DNA of 64,000 bases from Saccharopolyspora erythraea NRRL 2338 (GTDB lineage: Bacteria; Actinomycetota; Actinomycetes; Mycobacteriales; Pseudonocardiaceae), in the NCBI RefSeq assembly GCF_000062885.1, contig NC_009142.1, positions 2,655,584 through 2,719,583 on the forward strand, in the 5' to 3' direction. This document shows, piece by piece, positions 54,317 through 62,320 of this stretch. A model generated the notes under the pieces. That model did not search any database. It was not told the DNA's origin and saw only the letters and a program-made list of their open reading frames with translations. Each line of letters starts with the position of its first letter. The stretch's first letter is position 1. The translations under genes were made by a program, and so were the position numbers.

Positions 54317-54670
54317 TCAGGTCCCCTGGCCGCGGTTGCTGCGCACTGCTCCGCGCAGTTGCAGGATCCGCGCCGTGGCCACGAGTGCGATCAGAAGTGC
54401 TCCTGCGATCGCGGCGAAGAGCATCGCCACACCCAACGCCATGCTGCCCTGCGTGGTCAGGAATCGGACCGTGACGGTCGCGGGATTTTGCAGGATGAAG
54501 ACGAGCAGGAGCCCCAGCACGCCGGCGGCGACGACGACCGCGAGCCACAGGGCTCCAACGCGGGTGCGCGTGCCAGCAGGTGCGTCGGGACCCACTCCCT
54601 CGACGGTAGGACCGGGTTCGCCCATGTTCCCGCTGGTTTTCTGGCGGTCGGGCTGCTCTTCGCGCTTCAT
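54317..54670 (-). CDS. LapA-domain (DUF1049) membrane protein (copy 2)
   Basis: A 117-residue paralogue of 49670-50026: polar N-terminus, then GLLLVFILQNPATVTVRFL and LGVAMLFAAIAGALLIALVA with the same ARILQLRG tail. GAGGAA before ATG 54670. It starts 17 bp after the ligase-like gene, so the three genes (ligase-like, LapA, DUF3040) probably form one operon driven from element C. Confidence 0.85.
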   Translation of the reverse strand: MKREEQPDRQKTSGNMGEPGPTVEGVGPDAPAGTRTRVGALWLAVVVAAGVLGLLLVFILQNPATVTVRFLTTQGSMALGVAMLFAAIAGALLIALVATARILQLRGAVRSNRGQGT

Positions 54671-54687
54671 GGCAACCATTCCTCGCT

Positions 54688-55341
54688 TCACACCGCTTGC
54701 GGTGTGCGGTTCTGCCGGAGATCACTCGTGGGCCGATCCTCGTCAGTCGGTGACCGGCCGTCGACGGTTTCGACCCACTCCGGGGACCGCTGACCTGGCC
54801 GGTACGGCGAATCCAGGTGCTTGGCGACGACTCCCGTGAACCGGTGGTCCCTTGCCATGGCCTGCACTTGCTCAGCCGCGCCGTCGCGGAAGTGCGGCGG
54901 CACGAGCACGCGCGGTGGCCAGTACAGCCCGAGTCCGGCCAGAACGGAGCGGCGCTTCCGGTACGTATGGGAGAGGAAGTCGTTGCCGTTCAAGGAAAGC
55001 AGGTCGAACACGACATAGGCCAGAGATCTGCCGGCGGAGCGCACGTGCCACGGCAGGTCCACGTCAGCGCCCACAGCGCGCGGGAACGTGCTGGGCGGTT
55101 GCTGGGTGACTGCGACGATCATCCCGTCGAGGACCATCTCCCGGTCACGGCTGAACGCCCGCAGCACGGTGAGCTCGGGATAGTGGGCCGTGATGGGCTG
55201 CTGGGCACCATCGACGAGTTGAACCGCGCCCTCGCTCACCCGAGCGAGGCATCGCAGCCCGCTCCAGCGGAACTCGTAAGCCCATTCCGATCCGTTCGGT
55301 GACGATCCGCTGATCGGTAGCATCGGTGCGATCAATGTCAT
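54688..55341 (-). CDS. Catalytically dead ATP-dependent DNA ligase-like protein
   Basis: A 217-residue protein corresponding to the adenylation domain of LigD/LigC-type ligases. Recognisable: WAYEFRWSGLRCLARV (motif I region), LDGMIVAV (motif III-like), YVVFDLLSLNGND, and VVAKHLDSPYRPGQRSPEWV (motif IV-V). The catalytic K-x-D-G is replaced by R-W-S-G, so the lysine that accepts AMP is Arg and the Asp is Ser. The OB-fold domain is absent. It cannot seal nicks by the known mechanism; it might bind DNA or nucleotides. Homologues of similar short length seem to be under selection, since the frame is clean. ATG 55341 is the first start with a frame. Confidence 0.8.
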   Translation of the reverse strand: MTLIAPMLPISGSSPNGSEWAYEFRWSGLRCLARVSEGAVQLVDGAQQPITAHYPELTVLRAFSRDREMVLDGMIVAVTQQPPSTFPRAVGADVDLPWHVRSAGRSLAYVVFDLLSLNGNDFLSHTYRKRRSVLAGLGLYWPPRVLVPPHFRDGAAEQVQAMARDHRFTGVVAKHLDSPYRPGQRSPEWVETVDGRSPTDEDRPTSDLRQNRTPQAV

Positions 55342-55400
55342 TCACCTCCCGCCTGCACGAACCCGTTTCACCCGGTCGCGCAAAACGTAGGATTTCCGCA

Positions 55401-55419
55401 GTTGCTTGCATCCCTGCAA
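55401..55419 (-). promoter_or_regulatory. TTGC...GCAA-type element C
   Basis: Minus strand TTGCAGGGATGCAAGCAAC; contains the perfect inner dyad TTGCA-TCCC-TGCAA on the plus strand (55406-55419). It lies 60 bp upstream of the ligase-like gene start. Best preserved copy together with D. Confidence 0.5.
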
Positions 55420-55538
55420 GGAAAGGATGTGCGCCGACTAGCCAGGGGAGCAAGGACAGTTCTCGGCCGTTTTGCGCTTGCTACGTTGCACGGTTCCGGC
55501 AATGCCCATGCAATGCAGAGCTACCGATGAGCGCCTTC

Positions 55539-56429
55539 CTATGTGAACGGAATCGCATCGAGCACCCTGAGTACGTCGCCGTGGCCGCAGCCTGCCGGGG
55601 TTCCCGGCTCCAGTTGGCCGTGGACCGCCACGCGGGCACCGGGATGCACCACGGCAGGGTCGCCGTCGAGGAGGATGTAGGCGCGGCCGCGTTCGGAGAG
55701 CAGCAGGCAGCCCGGTTCGGCGCCCTGTTCGACCGTCCCGACGACGGAGATCTTCCACTGATCGGTGGGTGGTTGCGTCGGGTCGGGCGTGGGTGTCGTG
55801 GGCGCCGGTGCCGTGCGGCACGGTGGTGCAGGTGGCGCGTCGCCGTCTCGTGTTGCCTGCACCTTCGCGTCTATCGTCGTTCGACCGGCGCGTTCGAAGG
55901 TGAGCGTCAGCGGGAAGGTGGTTCCCGGACGGACCAGCGTCGACAGGTCGCTGATCTCCAGGTGGTAGGGGGCGCCGCCTGTGCGCTGGCCCGGAGCGTT
56001 CGGGACCGATCCTTCGGGTAGCAGTGGGATCCGGTCGACTCGCTCGTAGGTTCCGTCGCACTCCCGGTCCCAGAGCATCTGCACCTGCTTGGCGTGCGGG
56101 CTTTCCACCTCGACGAGCGCATCGGGCGCTTGAGCCTGGTTGAACAGCATCAACTTCGCTGTGGCGGTTTCACCGGGCTGGTAAGGATCTTCGGTCGCAG
56201 CGAGGTGGACGTTGCGCAGCAAGACGTCGCCGACCCGGGCGTTGCTCCCGACAGTGTTGCTGTCGATCACCTCTTGCGGGTTTCCGCACCCGGCTGCTGT
56301 GAGAACCGCCAGCAGTGCCATCGCGAGTGGCCGTCGCGGAAGCCAGCGCAGGCAGGGGTGGCGAACCAAGGCATTCGCGTGATTGCTCGATCGCCGTGGA
56401 TTTGCATCGAGCGAGTGCTGCGTGGGCAA
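55539..56429 (-). CDS. PCuAC-like lipoprotein
   Basis: About 296 residues from TTG 56429 (GGGAG upstream); a shorter start is possible. Lipoprotein signal: RRPLAMALLAVLTAAGC. Residues about 60-210 resemble the DR1885/PCuAC copper chaperone fold: VLLRNVHLAATEDPYQPGET, APYHLEISDLSTLVRPGTTF and PLTLTFERAGRTTIDAKV. The Met residues of the H-x-M copper site are not conserved, so copper binding is uncertain. A Pro/Thr linker leads to a second small beta domain (residues about 225-296) with two Cys. Envelope protein of unknown role. Confidence 0.72.
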   Translation of the reverse strand: MPTQHSLDANPRRSSNHANALVRHPCLRWLPRRPLAMALLAVLTAAGCGNPQEVIDSNTVGSNARVGDVLLRNVHLAATEDPYQPGETATAKLMLFNQAQAPDALVEVESPHAKQVQMLWDRECDGTYERVDRIPLLPEGSVPNAPGQRTGGAPYHLEISDLSTLVRPGTTFPLTLTFERAGRTTIDAKVQATRDGDAPPAPPCRTAPAPTTPTPDPTQPPTDQWKISVVGTVEQGAEPGCLLLSERGRAYILLDGDPAVVHPGARVAVHGQLEPGTPAGCGHGDVLRVLDAIPFT

Positions 56430-56441
56430 TGCTTCTCCCGA

Positions 56442-56744
56442 TTACGGACCGCGGTCGTGACGCGTGGTGGTGCTTTCCGGAGCGCCGCTTTCGCAAAACT
56501 CATGCGCGCGGAACCGAAGATGTACGCGCGCTTCCACGCAGTACGGGCAGAAGTGCGGCCCGAACGACCACGCCCAGCCCCGCCAGCCCTCGCGGTGCAG
56601 CTCCCGCCACAGCTGAGGCCAACGGTCTGGCACACCGTTGGAACTGTGCAGCGAGTGCCCGCACCCGTCGCAGACGACCTTGAAGGACGTCCGTTCGCCC
56701 GAGCGCCGCCACTTGGTCATCCGAGTGTGTGGAACAACAGTCAA
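56442..56744 (-). CDS. Small zinc-ribbon protein
   Basis: About 100 residues, from TTG 56744 with GGAGGGG at a good distance (ATG 56720 is an alternative). Zinc ribbon: VCDGCGHSLHSS and, 30 residues on, HFCPYCVEARVH, giving two C-x2-C knuckles. Between lie Trp-rich helices (RWPQLWRELHREGWRGWAW). No known function. Element D of the repeated motif lies about 110 bp upstream. Confidence 0.7.
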   Translation of the reverse strand: MTVVPHTRMTKWRRSGERTSFKVVCDGCGHSLHSSNGVPDRWPQLWRELHREGWRGWAWSFGPHFCPYCVEARVHLRFRAHEFCESGAPESTTTRHDRGP

Positions 56745-56853
56745 CGCAACCCCTCCGGTTACCGGCCGGCTGGACCTGGATGGACTTCGACGGGTCTCGA
56801 CCGGCTGTGCGGGTCCGCACGTCAACCACGTGCCGTGCCTGCCTAGGTAAAGA

Positions 56854-56872
56854 GTTGTTTGCAACCTTGCAA
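56854..56872 (-). promoter_or_regulatory. TTGC...GCAA-type element D
   Basis: Minus strand TTGCAAGGTTGCAAACAAC; plus strand inner dyad TTGCA-ACCT-TGCAA (56859-56872), same geometry as element C. Upstream of the zinc-ribbon gene; preceded on the plus strand by CCTAGGTAAAG. Confidence 0.5.
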
Positions 56873-56937
56873 TGAAATGGTCAAGCCCGGTGCGCTGCTC
56901 TGCAATTGCGGTTTTCGGCTGGCTTCGGTCTGGGTGC

Positions 56938-56955
56938 TTGCATCAGTTCGGCAAG
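56938..56955 (+). promoter_or_regulatory. TTGC...GCAA-type element F
   Basis: TTGCATCAGTTCGGCAAG, spacing nine as in elements E and G; 13 of 17 positions equal to G. Located about 130 bp before the CrcB-like gene. Confidence 0.35.
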
Positions 56956-57087
56956 GTTTCGGACTGCGCTCCGCGCGTGGAACGTGAACGAGTTTCGGTG
57001 TAGCCACTCGATGAGTTGGTTCCCGGTGGCCGAGCAGGCGTGGGACTTTGTCGGGTGCTTGAGTCGGTGCTGGTCACGGACGTGGCT

Positions 57088-57495
57088 GTGAGTGACGCCG
57101 AATCAGCGCTGGACGGTGCGATGACAAGTACGGTCGCCATGCTCCTCGGGGGCGCGCTCGGGGTGCTCCTGCGGATGATGATCCGACGCTCGTGGCAGAA
57201 CGGTACGAGTCCGTTTCGCTGGGGAGCGTTCGCGATCACTGCTGGCGGCGCGCTGGCGCTCGGTGTGCTGGCCGGGCTCGCGCTGACCGTGGTGCATCCG
57301 GGCCAGGCGCGCAGTGCGTTGAGCATCGGGGCGAGCAGTGCGCTGTTCACCTACTGCGTGTTCAACGCGAGCACCTTGCACCTCCTCGCACGCGCAGGTG
57401 ATCGATCATCCGTGGTCGCCGCACTCGTGCACGCGTTCGTCGGCTTCGCCGCAGCGGTTCCGGGGGTGCTCGCGGGTATGTCGCTCGTCGGCTAA
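57088..57495 (+). CDS. CrcB-like small membrane protein with altered motifs
   Basis: About 135 residues, four helices, with the CrcB (Fluc fluoride channel) layout: MLLGGALGVLLRMMIRR, FRWGAFAITAGGALALGVLA, LSIGASSALFTYCVFNAST and a last helix. Fluc proteins have a conserved Asn in helix 2 (V-N-x-x-G) and a T-x-F-S-T-F helix break; here these read T-A-G-G and F-T-Y-C-V-F-N. The pore residues are therefore not those of known fluoride exporters, and no fluoride riboswitch is visible. Start uncertain (GTG 57088 or ATG 57121). The stop overlaps the MMPL gene end by four bases, convergent. Confidence 0.6.
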   Translation: MSDAESALDGAMTSTVAMLLGGALGVLLRMMIRRSWQNGTSPFRWGAFAITAGGALALGVLAGLALTVVHPGQARSALSIGASSALFTYCVFNASTLHLLARAGDRSSVVAALVHAFVGFAAAVPGVLAGMSLVG

Positions 57496-59678
57496 TGGTC
57501 TTTCTCCGCGTTTTCCTCCAGCTTGCGCCCGGCCTCCAGCGTCATCAGTGCGGGAACGAGCCAGGACCGCACGACGAAGACGTCCAGGACCACGCCTACG
57601 CCCAAGGCGAAGGCGAGTTCGCGGAACTGCGCCAGGGGCACCAGCGCGACGAGTCCGAAGCTGGCCGCCAGTGCCAAGCCCGCGGCGGTGATCGCTCGCC
57701 TGGACCGCGGGATCGCGACGACGAGTGCTTCTCGCATCGGGCGGTTGCGCGACTCCGCCCGCACGTAGCCGACGCTGAAGATGCTGTAGTCGGAGCCGAG
57801 GGAGATCAGCAGCGCGCCCGCGGCGAACGGCACGAAGAAGACGATGCCCTGCTCCTCGGTCGCGTGTTCGAAGAACAGCGTGGTCAGGCCGAGGACGGCG
57901 GCCAGCGACAGGAAGCTGGCCGCGAGCAGGTAGAGCGGGGCGACCACGGCCCGCAGGAACAGCACGAGGAGCAGCAGGTCGACCAGTGCGATGACCACGG
58001 CCACGCGGACCACGTCGGGGCGCGTGCTCTCGACCAGCGAGAGCCCCAGCGCGGTGTCGCCGGCGTAGGAGACCGACGCGCCGCCCAGGTCGGACGCGGC
58101 GAGCAACTCCGGCATCCGGCCTTCGAGGCGGCGCAGGTCCGCGACCGCCTCGGCGCCCAGCGGGTCGGCGTCGAGGACCGCCAGGTATCGGGCGGCGCCA
58201 CCGTCGGGTGCCAGGAAGAGCCCGGCCTCCTGCCTGAGCTGCGGGGGGAGCGTGAAGTCCTGCGGTCCGAGCACTCTGGCCACGCCGGGTTGGCGGCCGA
58301 TCTCGCTTTGCAGCGCGCTGAGCGGACCGGCGTCGGAGGCGATCCCCGGCCGGTTCAGGATGATCTCCGTCGGTGACAGCACGCCTGGTCCGAAGCCGTC
58401 GGCGGCGGCCTGCCACGCCACCCGGACCGGGTTGTCGCGGGGGAGGGAGGTCATCGGGGAGAACGACTCGCGCAGGTCTCGCAGCGGCAGGGCTGCCAGG
58501 ACCAGCAGAGCGGTGATCGCCACCGCGACGAATGCGGCGACCCAGCGGCGGGTGAGCAACCGGACCATTCGCCCCGCGTCGTCGTCCTGCCCGTCGCCGC
58601 CCGGTCGAGGAGGCAGGGGCCAGAACACCGCACGGCCGAGAACCGCGAGCAGCGCGGGCACCAGCGTGACCGAGATCAGCAGCGCCATGAGCACGGTGAC
58701 GGCCAGGCCCGGGCCGAAAGCGCGGAACATCGTCGTCTCCGCCGCGACCAAGGCGAGAACGCCGCCGGCCACGGTCGCACCTGCGACGAGCACGATCGGC
58801 AGGTACTCCACCGTCGTCGCGCGGGCGGCCGTGTGGCGGTCGTCCCCGTGGGCGAGCCCGCGCTGCATCCCGGCGAGGAAGAAGATCGAGTAGTCGGTGG
58901 CGACGCCGAGCGAGAGCGCGACCAGAACGGGCTCCAGTTGCGCGGGTGCGCTGAAACCGGTCAGCTCGGCGCCTGCTCCCACCACCCGTGCGGTCAGCAG
59001 GTAGGTCACCGCAGCGGTGAGCAGGGTGACCGCGGGTGCCAGCACCGACCTGAAGGTCACTCCGACGATGAGGGCGACCACGGCGACCGAACCGATCTCG
59101 ACCCACCGCACGTTGTTGCGCACGATCGTGGTCTGCTCGGCCTGCAACGGCGCGGTACCGGTCACACCCACCAGGTGGTCTCCGGGGCGGTCGATGTCGG
59201 ACGCGTACTGGTGCGCGGCCTCGGTCTGCTTGCCGAAGTCGGCGGCGGGGTCGGTGAACAGGTAAGTCACCGCGGTGGTCGCCGCACCGCCACCGGCTCC
59301 GAGCTCCGGCCGGTTGATCACCGGCAGCGCCAGTCGAACGCCGGACGTCGTCGTGCCCTGCAGCGACTCCTTGTTCACGGCCAGCGCGCGCAGCACCACG
59401 CGGGCCTGGGCGTAGGGGTTCAGACCGTCCGGGTCGTGCTGCACGACTGCCACGCGCGTCAACAGCGGCATCCGGAACCGCTGCACGGCCTCGATCTGCG
59501 CGCTGATCGCCTCCGACTCCGTACCGACCACCCCCGCCAGGCCACCGGAGCCGTGCCCGAGCGGCGGCAGGAAGCTCATCACGGCGTACACGAGCCCGGC
59601 CACGCCCGCGAGCACGAGCCAGCGCCCCCGCACCACAACGGCCGCGTAGCGGTTCGCCCAGGACCTTCCGCCCGCCAC
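57492..59678 (-). CDS. MMPL/RND family transporter
   Basis: A 728-residue transporter with two repeats, each one helix, an external loop domain and five helices. Landmarks: VEIGSVAVVALIVGVTFRSV, PVLVALSLGVATDYSIFFLAG (with the GxxxDY proton-relay type motif) in the first half, and ALLISLGSDYSIFSVGYVRA in the second. MMPL proteins export lipids or siderophores in actinobacteria, driven by protons. Its C-terminal tail is short. The next gene upstream (59685) ends six bases before its start, so they form an operon; the function of the pair may be lipid export (inference). Confidence 0.92.
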   Translation of the reverse strand: MAGGRSWANRYAAVVVRGRWLVLAGVAGLVYAVMSFLPPLGHGSGGLAGVVGTESEAISAQIEAVQRFRMPLLTRVAVVQHDPDGLNPYAQARVVLRALAVNKESLQGTTTSGVRLALPVINRPELGAGGGAATTAVTYLFTDPAADFGKQTEAAHQYASDIDRPGDHLVGVTGTAPLQAEQTTIVRNNVRWVEIGSVAVVALIVGVTFRSVLAPAVTLLTAAVTYLLTARVVGAGAELTGFSAPAQLEPVLVALSLGVATDYSIFFLAGMQRGLAHGDDRHTAARATTVEYLPIVLVAGATVAGGVLALVAAETTMFRAFGPGLAVTVLMALLISVTLVPALLAVLGRAVFWPLPPRPGGDGQDDDAGRMVRLLTRRWVAAFVAVAITALLVLAALPLRDLRESFSPMTSLPRDNPVRVAWQAAADGFGPGVLSPTEIILNRPGIASDAGPLSALQSEIGRQPGVARVLGPQDFTLPPQLRQEAGLFLAPDGGAARYLAVLDADPLGAEAVADLRRLEGRMPELLAASDLGGASVSYAGDTALGLSLVESTRPDVVRVAVVIALVDLLLLVLFLRAVVAPLYLLAASFLSLAAVLGLTTLFFEHATEEQGIVFFVPFAAGALLISLGSDYSIFSVGYVRAESRNRPMREALVVAIPRSRRAITAAGLALAASFGLVALVPLAQFRELAFALGVGVVLDVFVVRSWLVPALMTLEAGRKLEENAEKDH

Positions 59679-59684
59679 GGCGGC

Positions 59685-60350
59685 TCAGCTCCCGGGATGC
59701 TGCGAAGGCCCCGCGCCGGGGGCTGCCCAGTTTTCGGGCGGCCGGATACCGAGCCGGCGCAGCTCGGCCTCGGCGAGCTGCTGATGGCGGCCTTCGGCGA
59801 GGTCCCGCCAGGGGGAGCGCGTGATTTGCCGCAGCTCCTCGAACGGCAGCCGGGCGAGCGCGCACCATGCGAGCTGCTCCACCAGCATCGGGTCGGCAGG
59901 CCCGTCCAGCCGGCCTGCGAGCTTCGCGAGTGCCCGCATCCGCAGGATGCGGAAAGGCAGGTAGATCAGGGCCAACGGCACGAGGCCGACGAGCGCGACG
60001 GCCACGCCGACGACCACCGCCAGAACGCGGATGTTCGAGCGCACCCGTACCGCTTCCGCGTGGACACTGGTGGCGGTCGCCTGGATGCTGTCGGCCAGGC
60101 GTGCGATCTCGTCCCCGATCAACGGGAGAACGCGCACCATCGAAAGCCCTCGCCCGGCCTGGTCCAACGCCGAGGAAGCGTCGAACAGGCTGGCACTGAG
60201 CCGGGACAGCGCCCACAGCTGCACTGCCACGAGCACTCCGAGCGCGACGAACAACGCCGCGATCAACGCAGCGGCGATGTCGAACCTCCGGACCGCCCGG
60301 TGGTCGAGAAGCAACGCCGGTTCCACGGCACGCGACACAAGCCCCACCAT
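59685..60350 (-). CDS. Two-helix membrane protein of unknown function, MMPL partner
   Basis: About 221 residues: two membrane helices (residues about 24-48 and 105-130) enclosing an external helical region (ALDQAGRGLSMVRVLPLIGD, then an amphipathic helix with VHAEAVRVRSNIRV), and a cytosolic tail (about 85 residues). No enzymatic motif. Genes of this type stand before MMPL-like transporters in several actinobacteria, so an accessory role is likely (inference). The start is put at ATG 60350; upstream extensions overlap the divergent gene. Confidence 0.65.
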   Translation of the reverse strand: MVGLVSRAVEPALLLDHRAVRRFDIAAALIAALFVALGVLVAVQLWALSRLSASLFDASSALDQAGRGLSMVRVLPLIGDEIARLADSIQATATSVHAEAVRVRSNIRVLAVVVGVAVALVGLVPLALIYLPFRILRMRALAKLAGRLDGPADPMLVEQLAWCALARLPFEELRQITRSPWRDLAEGRHQQLAEAELRRLGIRPPENWAAPGAGPSQHPGS

Positions 60351-60417
60351 GCCAACTCGCCGCCGTGGCCGCGACCTGTCAGGCTCGCACGAAATGGCTG
60401 GTAACCAGGAGTCCGAA

Positions 60418-60786
60418 GTGCCCGGCCGCCGCAGCATGGCGCGTCGTCGATGGACCGTGGCCTCGGTGGTCCTCGCTCTCACCGCAGGCTTCAGCGGCGG
60501 TTACGCACTCCACGCCATCAGCGTGCCGCCGCGAACCCACCCACCGGCGGCCAGCACGCCGCCGCCGGTGGTCAGCCCGTCGCCCGCGCCCACCGACGTG
60601 CCGTGCTCGGCGGCTGCCGATGCGGGTCGGGAGCTCATACCTCGGATGCACCGCGCGGCCGAGGCCATCGGCAATCTGGATCCGCGGGCCCTCCAGCAGG
60701 TACTCGACGAGATCGAGCAGATCCAGACCCGGCTGGAGGAGGCGGTGCGCGAGTGTCGGCGAGCATGCGCGGAAGCCGGACCTTGA
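60418..60786 (+). CDS. Small single-pass membrane protein
   Basis: About 122 residues: basic start (GRRSMARRRW), a membrane helix (VASVVLALTAGFSGGYAL), a Pro/Ser-rich linker, and an external helical domain (AEAIGNLDPRALQQVLDEIE, then LEEAVRECRRAC) with three Cys. GTG 60418 follows AGGAG at six bases. Divergent from the two-helix protein gene and convergent with the Rip3-like gene. Function unknown. Confidence 0.68.
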   Translation: MPGRRSMARRRWTVASVVLALTAGFSGGYALHAISVPPRTHPPAASTPPPVVSPSPAPTDVPCSAAADAGRELIPRMHRAAEAIGNLDPRALQQVLDEIEQIQTRLEEAVRECRRACAEAGP

Positions 60787-60807
60787 TTTGCCTCCGTAGC
60801 AGCCCGA

Positions 60808-62007
60808 TCACCGAGGGGGCTGGCCCGGGTACCACCAGCCGGGTGGAGGAGTGGGCCGTCCAGACTCCGCGGTGGAGGCACCGGGAACCGGGAGGTGCAG
60901 TCCTCGTTCCTCGGCGGCGCGGCTGATGTCCGACGGCGCGACGATCCCGACGAGTTCGTCCTCTGCGAGGACGAGAACGCGCCCCTCGGCTTCCTCGCTC
61001 AGCCTGGGCAGCAGTGCTGTCAACGGCTCCTCGGGGGCGGCGGTGGCGATGCATTCGGTCGGCCGCGCGACACGGTGCAGTGCTGTCGTGCCCCATTCCG
61101 GCTGCGGTACCGCGCTGATGTCGCGGCCGGCGATCACCCCGCCGATGCGCCCGGTGGGATCGAGGACGGGACAGATGGTGCGGCTGCGTGATGGGGCTGT
61201 TCGGAGGAACTGCTCGATGGTCAGATTCCCGTCGACCGCGGCAACGGGGTGGGACATCACGTCGCGCACCCGGATGCCGGCGAGCGCCGCGCCGGCTCGC
61301 GCCTGCCGTTCCTCGGTCATGGCCGCGGCTGCGATGAACATGCCGAGCAGCACCCACCACAGTCCGGCGGTCGACTCGATGATCAACTGCACGATTCCGC
61401 CGAGAACCAGTAGATAGCTGAGACCGAGACCGGCCCGTGCCGACCACAGGGCGGCTCTGTACCGGTCGCCGCGCCACCGCCAGAGCACCGCACGCAACAC
61501 ACGGCCACCGTCGAGCGGTGCTGCGGGCAAGAGGTTGAACAGCGCCAGGAGCAGGTTCAGCAAAGTCATGTAGCCGAGCACCGCCATCACCAGCTCCGGC
61601 GCCCCGACCACATACGCGGACCACGCCAACGCCCCGAACGCGACCGCCAGCGCGGCGCTCGCGGTCGGGCCGACGATCGCGATGCGGAGGTCGGCTCCGG
61701 GGCTTCTGGCTTCGTCGCGCAGCCGTGCGACGCCGCCGAGCAGCCACAGCGTGATGCCTTCGACCGCCACCCCGTTCCTGCGCGCCACGACGGCGTGGGC
61801 GAGCTCGTGACCCAGCAGCGAGCACACCAGCAGTCCCGAGGCAGCTATTCCGGCGACGGTGTAGGCGATCTGGGAATGCCCGGGGTACACGGCCGGGAAC
61901 CGGTAGCCGGCCAGAGCGAACACGATCACCACGACGATGCCCGCGACGCTCCAGTGCAGCCCGACGCGGATACCCGCGATGCGTCCCAACGGGATGTTTG
62001 CGTTCAT
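60808..62007 (-). CDS. Site-2 (M50) intramembrane metalloprotease with CBS pair, Rip3-like
   Basis: A 399-residue protein. Membrane part residues 1-225 with the zinc site HELAH (in [16 protein letters not shown]) and [15 protein letters not shown]; cytosolic part residues about 240-365 with two CBS motifs ([40 protein letters not shown]). Domain order and length are those of Rv2625c (Rip3, 393 aa) of the DosR regulon. It should cleave single-pass membrane proteins, tuned by nucleotide binding. GAGGTG precedes ATG 62007. It is separated by 37 kb from the main stress island. Confidence 0.92.
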   Translation of the reverse strand: MNANIPLGRIAGIRVGLHWSVAGIVVVIVFALAGYRFPAVYPGHSQIAYTVAGIAASGLLVCSLLGHELAHAVVARRNGVAVEGITLWLLGGVARLRDEARSPGADLRIAIVGPTASAALAVAFGALAWSAYVVGAPELVMAVLGYMTLLNLLLALFNLLPAAPLDGGRVLRAVLWRWRGDRYRAALWSARAGLGLSYLLVLGGIVQLIIESTAGLWWVLLGMFIAAAAMTEERQARAGAALAGIRVRDVMSHPVAAVDGNLTIEQFLRTAPSRSRTICPVLDPTGRIGGVIAGRDISAVPQPEWGTTALHRVARPTECIATAAPEEPLTALLPRLSEEAEGRVLVLAEDELVGIVAPSDISRAAEERGLHLPVPGASTAESGRPTPPPGWWYPGQPPR

Positions 62008-62320
62008 GTCGGCACCTCGACCCTGCGGCGAGCCCCGGCCCTGGAGTCCAGTGTGCCTCAGGCGGGAGCGTGGTGGGCACCGTTCGACGTCAGGCCGCCG
62101 CCCAGTCCTGGTCTGCGGGCGTCGTGATTGCAGAACATCGGCAACGAAGTGTCGGTGGCTTGTGCACGTTTCGGCTCTGTCCGCCGGGCGCCCGGCTGCG
62201 AGACCATCACCGGAGCAACGGCCCGACGGTCGGAACAGGAGGTCTCTCGGGCGACTGCGTCCGTTCCCGCCCTTGCCGCGGCCCGCTTCACGTTGTCCAG
62301 TGACGATCCAGGAGACTGGC
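62008..62320. promoter_or_regulatory. Divergent promoter region of Rip3-like and NhaA genes
   Basis: A 313-bp gap. CTGGAGTCCAG at 62041-62051 is an 11-bp palindrome 34 bp upstream of the Rip3-like start. Element G of the repeated motif stands at 62128-62145. No gene in it. Confidence 0.45.
62128..62145 (+). promoter_or_regulatory. TTGC...GCAA-type element G
   Basis: TTGCAGAACATCGGCAAC followed by GAAGTG, sharing the 11-base string GCAACGAAGTG with element E before the MarR gene. Upstream of nhaA by about 175 bp. Confidence 0.45.

Noticed and set aside
57406-60216. Very long antisense-type open frame on the minus strand, 936 codons
   Set aside because: It is an out-of-phase reading of the MMPL and neighbouring genes, extremely Arg/Gly/Pro-rich, with no domain.
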